From contig JAFSFT010000063.1 in NCBI GenBank assembly GCA_017435045.1, positions 62,001-126,000 on the forward strand: 64,000 nt of DNA, given 5' to 3'. The translations under genes were made by a program, and so were the position numbers. Below the pieces are notes generated by a model that had not been told where the DNA came from, made no database searches, and saw nothing but the letters and a program-made list of their open reading frames with translations. This DNA comes from Oscillospiraceae bacterium. Lineage in GTDB: Bacteria > Bacillota > Clostridia > Oscillospirales > Ruminococcaceae. This document shows positions 35,435-43,283 of this stretch, piece after piece. Numbering within the stretch: the first letter of the stretch is position 1; each line of letters begins with the position of its first letter.

Positions 35435-36628
35435 TTACAGTTTTGCAAAGCCCTGTTCGAGGTCTTCGATGATATCTTCAACGTTTTCAAGACCAACAGA
35501 GAGACGTACGAGACCTTCTGGGATACCTGCAGCAGCAAGTTCTTCAGGACCGTATGTGGAGTGTGTCATGGAAGCTGGATGCTCGATAAGTGTTTCTGCG
35601 TCGCCAAGGGAAACTGCAAGTGTGCACAGTTCAAGGCTGTTAACAAATTTGGAACCTGCTGCACGGCCGCCTTTAACTTCAAAGGAGATCATTGCACCAA
35701 AGTCACGCATCTGTTTTGCAGCAACTTCGTGGTTTTTGTGGCTTTCAAGACCTGGGTAGTAAACTTTTTCAACCATTGGGTGGTTGTTGAGGTATTCAGC
35801 AATTTTTCTGCCGGATTCGCAGTGTCTCTGCATTCTGATTTCAAATGTTTTGAGACCGCGGAGGATAAGGAATGCTTCCTGTGGGCCAAGAACAGAACCT
35901 GTCATGTCTTTTACGCCGAACATTCTAACCTGGCTTACGAAGTCAGCTTTACCGGAAACGAAACCAGCGATAACGTCGCCATGGCCGTTGAGGTATTTTG
36001 TAGCAGAGTAAACAACTACGTCAGCACCGAGAGCAAGTGGGCTCTGGAGGTATGGAGAAGCAAATGTGTTGTCGCAGATAACTTTGATTTCTGGGTTGTA
36101 GCTGTGTGCAGCTTCTGCAACTGCTGCGATGTCAGCAATTTTAAGGTTAGGGTTAGCAGGTGTTTCAAGGTAAACAGCAACTGTGTTTTCTTTGAGAGCT
36201 GCTTTTACTGCTTCGATATCGGATGTGTCAAGGAATGTAACTTCAACACCGTATCTTGTAAGGCCGTGAGCAAGAAGAGCGTATGTACAGCCGTAGAGTG
36301 TGCCGTCAGCAACGATGTGTGCACCGGCTTTTGCTACTGTCCAGAGAGTGGAGGAGATAGCACCCATACCGGAAGCTGTTGCAAGTGTTGCTTCTGCACC
36401 GTCAAGAGCAGCGATTTTAGCTTCAAGAACGGAAGATGTTGGGTTGCCGAGACGGGAGTAGATGTAACCAGCTTCCTGGCCGGAGAATCTTGCAGCACCC
36501 TGTTCGCAGGATTCAAATACGAATGTAGATGTCTGGTAGATTGGCATTGTCAGAGCGCCATACTGTTTATCGTGTACATTACCTGCGTGAACAGCTTTTG
36601 TACCGAAACCTTTGTTTGTGTAATCCAT
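35435..36628 (-). CDS. megL: Methionine gamma-lyase paralogue
   Basis: This is a second PLP-dependent methionine gamma-lyase, also 397 residues and closely similar to its neighbour (for example MPIYQTSTF, TLYGCT, NTFASPYLQSPLALGADV, SATKYLNGHGD and KDMTGSVLGP are shared). The catalytic Cys of TLYGCT is kept. The start is the ATG at 36628, with AAAGGAG upstream. The frame extends 50 codons further but that part is non-conserved leader. Unlike its twin it has no S-box. Its codons (frequent GCT, GTT, CTC) match the strongly expressed transporter and POR genes nearby, so it may be the main catabolic enzyme while the twin is SAM-regulated. Confidence 0.9.
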   Translation of the reverse strand: MDYTNKGFGTKAVHAGNVHDKQYGALTMPIYQTSTFVFESCEQGAARFSGQEAGYIYSRLGNPTSSVLEAKIAALDGAEATLATASGMGAISSTLWTVAKAGAHIVADGTLYGCTYALLAHGLTRYGVEVTFLDTSDIEAVKAALKENTVAVYLETPANPNLKIADIAAVAEAAHSYNPEIKVICDNTFASPYLQSPLALGADVVVYSATKYLNGHGDVIAGFVSGKADFVSQVRMFGVKDMTGSVLGPQEAFLILRGLKTFEIRMQRHCESGRKIAEYLNNHPMVEKVYYPGLESHKNHEVAAKQMRDFGAMISFEVKGGRAAGSKFVNSLELCTLAVSLGDAETLIEHPASMTHSTYGPEELAAAGIPEGLVRLSVGLENVEDIIEDLEQGFAKL

Positions 36629-37072
36629 AGTAATACTCCTTTTATAAAAATGTAAACTGAAATATGATAAGCGCTTATGCGCTGCCTGTACGAAAAGACT
36701 GACTGTATTGAGGGTATATGTTTTTGAGATAGCATTTTTAATAAAAACTTTCGCAGAAACATAGCCGCAAATGGTCATTTTGTCTTGTTACTATTATAAT
36801 AGCACATCAAAAAAAAATATGTTAGCATTTAAATTCTATATCCAGTTATCTGTTTTTTAGATAATATTGGTATAAGGTTATATTGAAAAGCGATAACTTG
36901 TTATGCAAAACTGGTGGTTGAAAAACTGTTAATAGTTTGGTAATATAAAATAAACAAAATTGTTATAAAACTGTTCAAAACTGTATAAATTGTACAAAAG
37001 ATTTTTGCAGGTTATTATATAGTTTTATAATAATATAAAACGTTTACTTATTACAAAAGGAGGATTATCTTT
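36629..37072. other. Divergent intergenic region between the lyase and the NhaC-type gene
   Basis: These 444 A+T-rich bases hold the leftward lyase leader and the rightward transporter promoter. I see the palindrome AAGCGCTT near 36671 and GCGC-containing arms beside it, but no S-box, T-box or ORF. A probable rightward -35 TTGCAG (37005-37010) is followed by TATAAT/TAATAA at 37026-37033. Confidence 0.5.
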
Positions 37073-38251
37073 ATGGGTAATAATCAGAAAAAAGGTAACG
37101 GTTTAGCTTTGCTTCCATTGCTTATCTTTATCGCTATCTACCTTGGTGCAGGTATCATCCTGCAGGCACAGGGTGTTGGTATGGCATTCTACCAGTTCCC
37201 ATCCCCAGTTGCATTGTTCTTTGCTATCATCATTGCATTTGCAATGTTCAAAGGCACAATGGACGAAAAATTCTCAGACTTCGCTAAAGGTGCAGGCGAA
37301 GAAAACATTCTCATCATGCTCGTTGTATACCTCTTGGCAGGTGCTTTCTCCACAGTAGCAGGCGCAATGGGCGGTGTTGCATCCACAGTTAACCTCTGTC
37401 TCACATTCATCCCTGTACAGTTCCTGCTTGCAGGTATGTTTGTAATCGGTGCTTTCCTTGCAACAGCAGCAGGTACATCCATGGGCACAATCTCTGCTCT
37501 TGTACCAATCGTTGTTGGCGTTGCAGACAAAGCAGGCCTTTCCGTTCCACTTGCTCTTGCAGCATGTATCGGCGGTGCTATGTTCGGTGACAACCTCTCC
37601 GTTATCTCTGATACAACAATTGCAGCAACAAGAACTCAGGGCGTTGAAATGAAGGATAAATTCCGTGTTAACGGTATGATTGCAGCTCCTGCAGCTATCA
37701 TTACAGTTATTCTTCTTGTTATCTTTGCTCCTTCCGCAGGTGTAGCAGACCTTGGTGACCTTTCCTTTGAAATCATCAAAGTTGTTCCTTATATCCTTGT
37801 TCTCGTTCTTGCTCTTATCGGCCTTAACGTATTCCTTGTTCTTACAATCGGTATCTTCTCCGCTGGCATCATCGGTCTTGTAGGCGGCGAAATCACAATC
37901 CTCAGCTTTGCACAGAACATCTACGGCGGCTTCACAGGCATGTTCGAAGTATTCTGTCTGTCCCTCCTCATGGGCGGTCTGTCCTACATGGTTTCCAAAA
38001 ATGGCGGTATCGACTGGCTTATGGACAGAATTCAGGGCTTTATCAAAGGACCAGTATCCGCACAGTTCGGTATTGCAGCACTGGCAGCAGCTGCTGACAT
38101 GGCAACAGCTAACAACACAGTTGCTATCATCATCGTTGGTCCAATCGCAAAAGGCATCTCCACAGAATACAAAGTTGACCCAAGAAAATCTGCATCCATC
38201 CTCGATATCGTTTCCTGTATCTTCCAGGGCGCTATCCCTTACGGTGCTTAG
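37073..38251 (+). CDS. NhaC-superfamily Na+/H+ antiporter or MetT-like transporter, ended by in-frame TAG
   Basis: This is an integral-membrane ion-coupled transporter with about 10-11 TM segments before the TAG. The family blocks are IGAFLATAAGTSMGTISALV, GGAMFGDNLSVISDTTIAAT and the C-terminal GPIAKGISTEY and CIFQGAIPYGA. At 38249-38251 a TAG follows GAIPYGA, where I would expect Gln (CAG) in this family. The same frame continues for 66 sensible codons to TAA at 38452, giving 459 residues if read through. Some NhaC-superfamily members are proposed methionine importers (MetT), which would fit the adjacent methionine lyases. AAGGAGG precedes the ATG and the codon bias is that of a highly expressed gene. 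Confidence 0.8.
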   Translation: MGNNQKKGNGLALLPLLIFIAIYLGAGIILQAQGVGMAFYQFPSPVALFFAIIIAFAMFKGTMDEKFSDFAKGAGEENILIMLVVYLLAGAFSTVAGAMGGVASTVNLCLTFIPVQFLLAGMFVIGAFLATAAGTSMGTISALVPIVVGVADKAGLSVPLALAACIGGAMFGDNLSVISDTTIAATRTQGVEMKDKFRVNGMIAAPAAIITVILLVIFAPSAGVADLGDLSFEIIKVVPYILVLVLALIGLNVFLVLTIGIFSAGIIGLVGGEITILSFAQNIYGGFTGMFEVFCLSLLMGGLSYMVSKNGGIDWLMDRIQGFIKGPVSAQFGIAALAAAADMATANNTVAIIIVGPIAKGISTEYKVDPRKSASILDIVSCIFQGAIPYGA

Positions 38252-38452
38252 ATTCTTACAGCAGGTTCCCTCGCAGCAGTTGCAGGCTACTCTGTAAGCC
38301 CAATGGAAATCATTCCAAACCTCTGGTATCAGGGTCTTCTCGTAGTGTTCCTCATTCTCTCCTTCTTCGTACCATTTGCTGATGGCTGCATGAAGAAAGA
38401 CCCATGGGATTGGGAACATGACTGTGCAAAATCCAAAGTTGCTGCAAAATAA
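38252..38452 (+). pseudogene. Continuation of the NhaC-type gene beyond the TAG
   Basis: These 66 in-frame codons begin ILTAGSLAAVAGYSVSPMEI and contain a last TM helix (GLLVVFLILSFFVPFAD). They end in a polar tail, DPWDWEHDCAKSKVAAK, before TAA. They keep the codon bias of the upstream part, so they are not decayed. They have no ribosome binding site or start of their own near the beginning. Confidence 0.8.
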
Positions 38453-38489
38453 TAATTAAACAGTAATCGGATTTTTACTTACGATAAAA

Positions 38490-38523
38490 ACGACAGAGCA
38501 GCTTTTGCTCTGTCGTTTTTTAA
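38490..38523 (+). terminator. Terminator after the NhaC-type gene
   Basis: The stem ACGACAGAGCA with GCTCTGTCGT and a short loop is followed by TTTTTT. It lies after the distal TAA, not after the TAG. Confidence 0.9.
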
Positions 38524-38703
38524 AAAATAATGTAATTCAGACTGTAGAAAAAAACAGCCTTAATTTATACAAATAGCACAAAAAAAGTAAAAAAAGTGCG
38601 TCATGGACATACAGTTGTAAACGGCAAAAAAATATTTTAATTAAATTTTTAACAATCCGTAAAAATGTCCTGTTTTACTGACTGTTCAAGGTTAAAAAAC
38701 CTA

Positions 38704-38732
38704 TTGCCAAAAAGTGCTGTTTGTATTATACT
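38704..38732 (+). promoter_or_regulatory. Candidate por operon promoter
   Basis: TTGCCA (38704-38709) and TATACT (38727-38732) are 17 bases apart. This would give a leader of roughly 230 bases before porG. The rest of the 515-base gap (38453-38967) holds the terminator above and the dyad at 38880-38908, and no ORF I can support. Confidence 0.5.
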
Positions 38733-38877
38733 TAAGATGAACCTAAATATTTATTGTATAGTTTAGTATAACTTTTTTTTATGAGCAAAGAAAGGTTATG
38801 GCTATCTGTGCGTAAAAATGATGGTTTATTCAAATCAATAATGCAGTTTATTAAATTGCTTTATAATAATAAGCCTT

Positions 38878-38908
38878 TCTTACATATGTAGCATATGAAC
38901 ATATGTGA
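38878..38908 (+). promoter_or_regulatory. Triple CATATG dyad before porG
   Basis: CATATG occurs at 38883, 38892 and 38900. The outer copies form the inverted repeat CTTACATATGT...ACATATGTGAG (one mismatch in 11) around the central copy. It lies about 60 bases before the porG ATG and could be an operator or a leader hairpin. Confidence 0.5.
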
Positions 38909-38967
38909 GAAAACTTGTTGGAATAACAATTTTTATAAAATTGCCAAAAATTGAAAGGGGATTAAAA

Positions 38968-39552
38968 ATGAAAAAACTCACAGAAATCCGTTGGCACGGT
39001 AGAGGTGGCCAGGGTGCTAAAACAGCTTCCCTCCTCCTTGCAGACGTAGCATTCAGCACAGGTCTCTATATTCAGGGTTTCCCAGAATACGGTCCTGAAA
39101 GAATGGGTGCTCCAATCACAGCTTACAACAGACTGTGCAATGAACCACTCCGCGTTCACTCCAACATCTACTACCCAGACTATGTAGCAGTTGTTGACGA
39201 AACATTGCTTGCTTCTGTTGACGTAACAGCTGGTCTTAAAAAAGAAGGCGCTATCGTTATCAACACAGCTAAGAACCCAGAAGAAGTTCTTCCATTGCTC
39301 AAAGGCTACGAAGGCAAGGTTTACACAATCGATGCTGCAAAAATTTCTCTTGCAACAATCGGCAAAAACATTCCAAACACACCAATGCTCGCTGCAGTAG
39401 TTAAAGCAAGCGGCGTTATGGGCGAAGAAGAATTCCTTGGCAACATGGAAGCTTCCCTCAGACACAAATTCGCAACAAAACCAGAAGTTATCGAAAGCAA
39501 CATGGAAGCATTGAGAGTTTCCCTTAAGGAGGTAAAGCTTTATGAAAGATAA
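38968..39552 (+). CDS. porG: 2-oxoacid (pyruvate) ferredoxin oxidoreductase, gamma subunit
   Basis: This is the gamma subunit of a four-subunit enzyme that oxidises pyruvate or a related 2-oxoacid to acyl-CoA, CO2 and reduced ferredoxin. The protein is 194 residues from the ATG at 38968 (GAAAGGGG upstream); a longer in-frame upstream start lacks support. Signature features are WHGRGGQGAKTASLLLADV at the N-terminus and QGFPEYGPERMGAPI. It overlaps the delta gene by 11 bases. The order gamma-delta-alpha-beta is that of the archaeal/Thermotoga-type PORs, not the single-chain clostridial PFOR. Confidence 0.92.
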   Translation: MKKLTEIRWHGRGGQGAKTASLLLADVAFSTGLYIQGFPEYGPERMGAPITAYNRLCNEPLRVHSNIYYPDYVAVVDETLLASVDVTAGLKKEGAIVINTAKNPEEVLPLLKGYEGKVYTIDAAKISLATIGKNIPNTPMLAAVVKASGVMGEEEFLGNMEASLRHKFATKPEVIESNMEALRVSLKEVKLYER

Positions 39553-39850
39553 TTTGATGAAGCACATTAACGAACAGAACGCTTGGCACGAACTTACACC
39601 AGGCGGTATGATTTACGGCTCCGGTAACTCCGAACACTTCAACACAGGTGAATGGAGAGTTGCAGTTCCAACATTTATCGAAGACAAATGCAAACAGTGC
39701 CTGCTCTGCGTGCCTGTATGTCCAGACAGCGCTATTCCTGTTGTAGATTCCAAACGACTTGACTTTGACTTTGACCACTGCAAAGGCTGTGGTATCTGCT
39801 ACAAAGTATGTCCATTTGATGCAATCACATTCAAGAAAATCGGCGAATAG
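39542..39850 (+). CDS. porD: 2-oxoacid ferredoxin oxidoreductase, delta (ferredoxin) subunit
   Basis: This 102-residue two-cluster ferredoxin subunit passes electrons from the catalytic core. Two 4Fe-4S motifs are complete: CKQCLLCVPVCP and CKGCGICYKVCP. The N-terminal part, WHELTPGGMIYGSGNSE, is typical of POR/VOR delta subunits. AAGGAGGTAAAG precedes the ATG. It ends in TAG directly before the GGAGG of the alpha gene. Confidence 0.95.
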   Translation: MKDNLMKHINEQNAWHELTPGGMIYGSGNSEHFNTGEWRVAVPTFIEDKCKQCLLCVPVCPDSAIPVVDSKRLDFDFDHCKGCGICYKVCPFDAITFKKIGE

Positions 39851-39863
39851 GAGGAATTATTAA

Positions 39864-41042
39864 ATGGCTATCAGAGAAAGATTATCCGGTAACGAAGCAG
39901 TTTCCATAGCTATCAGACAGGTTAACCCAGATGTTATGGCTGCTTTCCCAATCACACCATCAACAGAAATTCCACAGTTCATTTCTACATATGTTGCTAA
40001 CGGCACAATCGACACAGAATTCGTAGCAGTTGAATCCGAACATTCCGCTATGTCCGCATGTATGGGTTCCCAGGCTGCTGGTGCTCGTACAGTTACAGCA
40101 ACATCTTCCTGTGGTCTTGCTCTTATGTGGGAAATGCTCTATGTAGTAGCATCCGCACGTCTCCCACTTACACTTTGCTGTATCAACCGTGCTCTTACAG
40201 GTCCTATCAACATCAACAACGACCACTCCGACTCTATGGGTGCTCGTGATGCTGGCTGGGTTCAGATCTATGCAGAAAACGCACAGGAAGCATACGACAA
40301 CTACATTCAGTGTGTAAGAATCGGTGAACACAAAGACGTTCAGCTCCCAGTTATGGCTTGCCAGGACGGCTTTATCACATCCCACGCTGTAGAAAACATC
40401 CTTCTCCTCGAAGATGCAGAAGTTAAAGCATTCGTAGGCGAATACGAACCAGAAAAATACCTTCTCAACGAAAAAGAAGCTGTTTCCATGGGTCCTTACG
40501 ACATCGCTAACTACTACATGGAACACAAATACCAGCAGAAAGTTGCTCTTGATAACGCAAAACAGGTTATCTACGATGTAGCAGCTGAATTTGAAAAAAT
40601 GTCCGGCAGAAAATATGGCATGATCGAAGAATACATGATGGAAGATGCAGAATATGCAATGGTTATCATCGGTTCTTCCGCTGGTACAGCTAAAGATGCT
40701 GTAGACAAAATGAGAGCAGAAGGCAAAAAAGTTGGTCTCGTTAAAGTTCGTGTATACCGTCCATTCCCAGAAGAAGAAATGGTTAAAGCTCTTTCCGGCA
40801 TGAAAGGCGTTGTTGTTATGGACAAAGCTGAAGGCTACTCCGCACTCGGCGGCCCTCTCGGTGCTGACGTTAAAGCAGCTCTCTTCGGCAGAACAGACGC
40901 TGTAGTTCTCAACATCGTTTACGGTCTCGGCGGTCGTGACGTTAGAGTTGAATCCATCGAAGAAGCTTACGGCAGACTCTTCGCAGCTGTTGAAGCAGGC
41001 AGCGTACCATTTGGTTACGACTACCTTGGTTTGAGAAAGTAG
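39864..41042 (+). CDS. porA: 2-oxoacid ferredoxin oxidoreductase, alpha subunit
   Basis: This 392-residue alpha subunit carries the pyrimidine-binding TPP domain (AAFPITPSTEIPQFISTYVA, then EFVAVESEHSAMSACMGSQA) and the transketolase C-terminal-like domain (IIGSSAGTAKDAVDKMRAEG). Length and motifs fit PorA; VorA for branched-chain 2-oxoacids is similar and cannot be excluded. GGAGG precedes the ATG, and the stop TAG is followed by the beta gene ribosome binding site. Codon use is extremely biased. Confidence 0.93.
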   Translation: MAIRERLSGNEAVSIAIRQVNPDVMAAFPITPSTEIPQFISTYVANGTIDTEFVAVESEHSAMSACMGSQAAGARTVTATSSCGLALMWEMLYVVASARLPLTLCCINRALTGPININNDHSDSMGARDAGWVQIYAENAQEAYDNYIQCVRIGEHKDVQLPVMACQDGFITSHAVENILLLEDAEVKAFVGEYEPEKYLLNEKEAVSMGPYDIANYYMEHKYQQKVALDNAKQVIYDVAAEFEKMSGRKYGMIEEYMMEDAEYAMVIIGSSAGTAKDAVDKMRAEGKKVGLVKVRVYRPFPEEEMVKALSGMKGVVVMDKAEGYSALGGPLGADVKAALFGRTDAVVLNIVYGLGGRDVRVESIEEAYGRLFAAVEAGSVPFGYDYLGLRK

Positions 41043-41054
41043 GAGGTATAGACA

Positions 41055-41993
41055 ATGGCTTATAATTTTAAACAGGAAATGAATAAACCTGAACGTCTTG
41101 CTGGCGGTCATAGACTTTGCGCAGGTTGTGGCGCAGGTATCGCAGTTAGAGGCGTTCTCAGAGCTTTGAAACCAGAAGACAAAGCAGTTATCTGTTCCGC
41201 AACAGGTTGTTTGGAAGTTTCTACATGTCTCTACCCATACACAGCATGGAATGATTCTTTCATCCACTCTGCATTTGAAAACTCTGCTGCTACAGTAAGT
41301 GGTTCCGAAGCTGCATACATTGCACTTAAGAAAAAAGGCAAAGTTAAAGAAAACTACAAATTTATCGCATTCGGCGGCGACGGCGGTACATACGATATCG
41401 GTTTCCAGTCCCTCTCCGGTGCTATGGAACGTGGTCATGACATGGTTTATGTTTGCTACGACAACGGCGCTTACATGAACACAGGTATCCAGAGATCTTC
41501 CGGTACACCTAAATATGCTGAAACAACAACATCTGCTGTTGGTAAATGCAGCCCAGGTAAAAAACAGATCCGTAAAGACCTTACAGAAGTTATCGCTTCA
41601 CACCACATCCCATACGTAGCACAGACAACATTCATCGGCAACTTCAAAGACCTGCATGAAAAAGCTGAAAAAGCTCTTTACACACCAGGTGCAGCATTCC
41701 TCAACATTCTTGCTCCATGTCCACGTGGTTGGAGATACAATGCTGAAGATATGATGACAATCACAAAACTTGCTGTTGAAACATGCTACTGGCCACTTTA
41801 CGAAGTAATCGACGGCGAATACAAACTCAGCTACAGACCAAAAGTAAAACAGCCAATCGAAAACTTCCTCAAACCACAGGGCCGTTTCAAACACCTCTTC
41901 AAGAAAGGCAATGAAGAACTCATCGCTGAAATCCAGGCTGACGTTGACAAACGTTGGGAAGAACTCTTGAAACTCTGCGGCGAAGAAGTTTAA
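41055..41993 (+). CDS. porB: 2-oxoacid ferredoxin oxidoreductase, beta subunit
   Basis: This 312-residue beta subunit binds TPP-Mg and the proximal 4Fe-4S cluster. LCAGCGAGIAVRG supplies the first cluster cysteines, and CSATGCLEV another. The TPP motif runs from FGGDGGTYDIGFQSLSGA to CYDNGAYMNTGIQRS. A late Cys is in LAPCPRGW. All features of a working PorB are there. It ends the por operon at a strong terminator (42025). Confidence 0.95.
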   Translation: MAYNFKQEMNKPERLAGGHRLCAGCGAGIAVRGVLRALKPEDKAVICSATGCLEVSTCLYPYTAWNDSFIHSAFENSAATVSGSEAAYIALKKKGKVKENYKFIAFGGDGGTYDIGFQSLSGAMERGHDMVYVCYDNGAYMNTGIQRSSGTPKYAETTTSAVGKCSPGKKQIRKDLTEVIASHHIPYVAQTTFIGNFKDLHEKAEKALYTPGAAFLNILAPCPRGWRYNAEDMMTITKLAVETCYWPLYEVIDGEYKLSYRPKVKQPIENFLKPQGRFKHLFKKGNEELIAEIQADVDKRWEELLKLCGEEV

Positions 41994-42024
41994 TTCGCAA
42001 GATTTTAAGACCCCTTTATAAAGA

Positions 42025-42058
42025 AAATGCTGTCGCTTTATGCGGCAGCATTTTTGTT
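42025..42058 (+). terminator. Terminator of the por operon
   Basis: AAATGCTGTCGC pairs with GCGGCAGCATTT with one mismatch. The loop is TTTAT and a TTTTGTTTT tail follows. Confidence 0.88.
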
Positions 42059-42261
42059 TTGCAACAAAAACTGCTACGGTTTGCAGATTGCACGGAGAAA
42101 GACACGGGTATGGTATCATTTTATATATAAAGATTTGCGATGTTTTGCGGATTGAGCGAAAGGCATTTCCTTTACGATTTATATATCAATGTGACTGCGT
42201 TACATATTTTTTTTGCAGAAATGGTATAATATAATCAGAAAACAAAAAGGAGAATATACAT

Positions 42262-43044
42262 ATGACAGCTAAAATATTAAGTGTGGTGCTGATACCGTTT
42301 ATGGGCACAGTTTTAGGCTCGGCAGGTGTATTCTTCCTCAAGGGTGCAATGAGCCGCAACATACAGCGTTCTCTCACAGGCTTTGCGGCAGGTGTTATGG
42401 TGGCGGCCTCTGTGTGGAGCCTTATAATCCCTGCAATGAACCAGTCGGCCCATATGGGCAAACTTGCCTTTATTCCTGCACTTGTGGGTGTATGGCTTGG
42501 TTTTCTGGCTCTGCTGGCACTGGACAGCTTTGTGCCGCATATGCATATAGGCAGCGACTGTCCCGAAGGCGTTGACTGCGGCCTTGGCAAAAATTCCATG
42601 ATGGTTATGGCGGTGGCACTGCACAACCTGCCGGAAGGTATGGCAGTTGGGGCGGTTGCAGCAGGCTGGCTGGCGGGCAGCGAAAACGTATCTGCGGCGG
42701 CTGCATTGGCAATAGCTGTAGGTATTGCAATACAGAACATCCCCGAGGGTGCTATTATCTCAATGCCCCTTAAAAGCGGCGGGATGAAAGGCAGTAAAGC
42801 TTTTGGCTACGGTGTTCTTTCGGGTATGATAGAACCGATAGGTGCAATAGTTACAATTCTTCTGGCAAACTATATACTGCCGATACTTCCTTACACACTC
42901 AGCTTTGCCGCAGGTGCAATGCTGTATGTGGTGGTGGAAGAACTTATCCCCGAAATGTCGGAGGGCGAGCACTCCAATGTGGGCACAATCTTCTTTGCCA
43001 TCGGTTTTACACTGATGATGGTGCTGGATGTAGCATTGGGATAG
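42262..43044 (+). CDS. ZIP-family divalent metal transporter (second copy)
   Basis: This is a 260-residue ZIP transporter with about eight TM helices. The metal motifs are HNLPEGMAVG in TM4 and QNIPEGAII in TM5, where Gln replaces the His of the first ZIP at 4852. A loop with DSFVPHMHIGSDCPEGVDCG could bind metal. It is of the GufA/ZupT branch and probably has a different substrate range from the first copy. AAGGAG precedes the ATG. No regulator is adjacent. Confidence 0.9.
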   Translation: MTAKILSVVLIPFMGTVLGSAGVFFLKGAMSRNIQRSLTGFAAGVMVAASVWSLIIPAMNQSAHMGKLAFIPALVGVWLGFLALLALDSFVPHMHIGSDCPEGVDCGLGKNSMMVMAVALHNLPEGMAVGAVAAGWLAGSENVSAAAALAIAVGIAIQNIPEGAIISMPLKSGGMKGSKAFGYGVLSGMIEPIGAIVTILLANYILPILPYTLSFAAGAMLYVVVEELIPEMSEGEHSNVGTIFFAIGFTLMMVLDVALG

Positions 43045-43100
43045 TAAAAAAGACATACTACGGAAGTTTCCTTTCTTAAATAAAATGCATTAAGCATAAT

Positions 43101-43178
43101 AAACCCCGGCCATTCTTATGGTCGGGGTTCTCCTTTTGCAAAAGTACCCGACAGAATGATTTTCTGTCGGGTACAATC
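43101..43178. terminator. Two terminator hairpins between ZIP and the ABC exporter
   Basis: The first, AACCCCGGCCAT with ATGGTCGGGGTT (about 43102-43129), has a T-rich right flank and serves the ZIP gene. The second, GTACCCGACAGA (43144-43155)/TCTGTCGGGTAC (43163-43174), gives TTTT on the minus strand and fits the converging ABC gene. The remaining 100 bases to 43283 show nothing else. Confidence 0.75.
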
Positions 43179-43283
43179 CGGTTTTATATGGTTTTGATGC
43201 AAATTTAAGGTGTATTGCGGTAAAGTTCAACTGCCGTGATGTTTACGGCGGATTTTCAATGCATTCTGCACCGTCGCATACCG

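Noticed and set aside
35411..36655. 414-codon plus-strand ORF over the second methionine lyase
   Set aside because: It is the antisense of a clear PLP enzyme and arises from its biased codons; its Cys/Phe-rich translation is not protein-like.
36629..36778. 50-residue N-terminal extension of the second lyase
   Set aside because: The paralogue begins at the same conserved MDY/MNY position, and AAAGGAG directly precedes the ATG at 36628.
36629..37072. Second SAM riboswitch between the lyase and the transporter
   Set aside because: I looked on both strands for the GGAGGGA, CCGGCAACC and GGTGCTAA elements and found none.
37073..38452. Genome-wide reassignment of TAG suggested by the transporter
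   Set aside because: recA, dtd, porD and porA all end in TAG at the right place, followed by the next gene, so TAG is a normal stop here.
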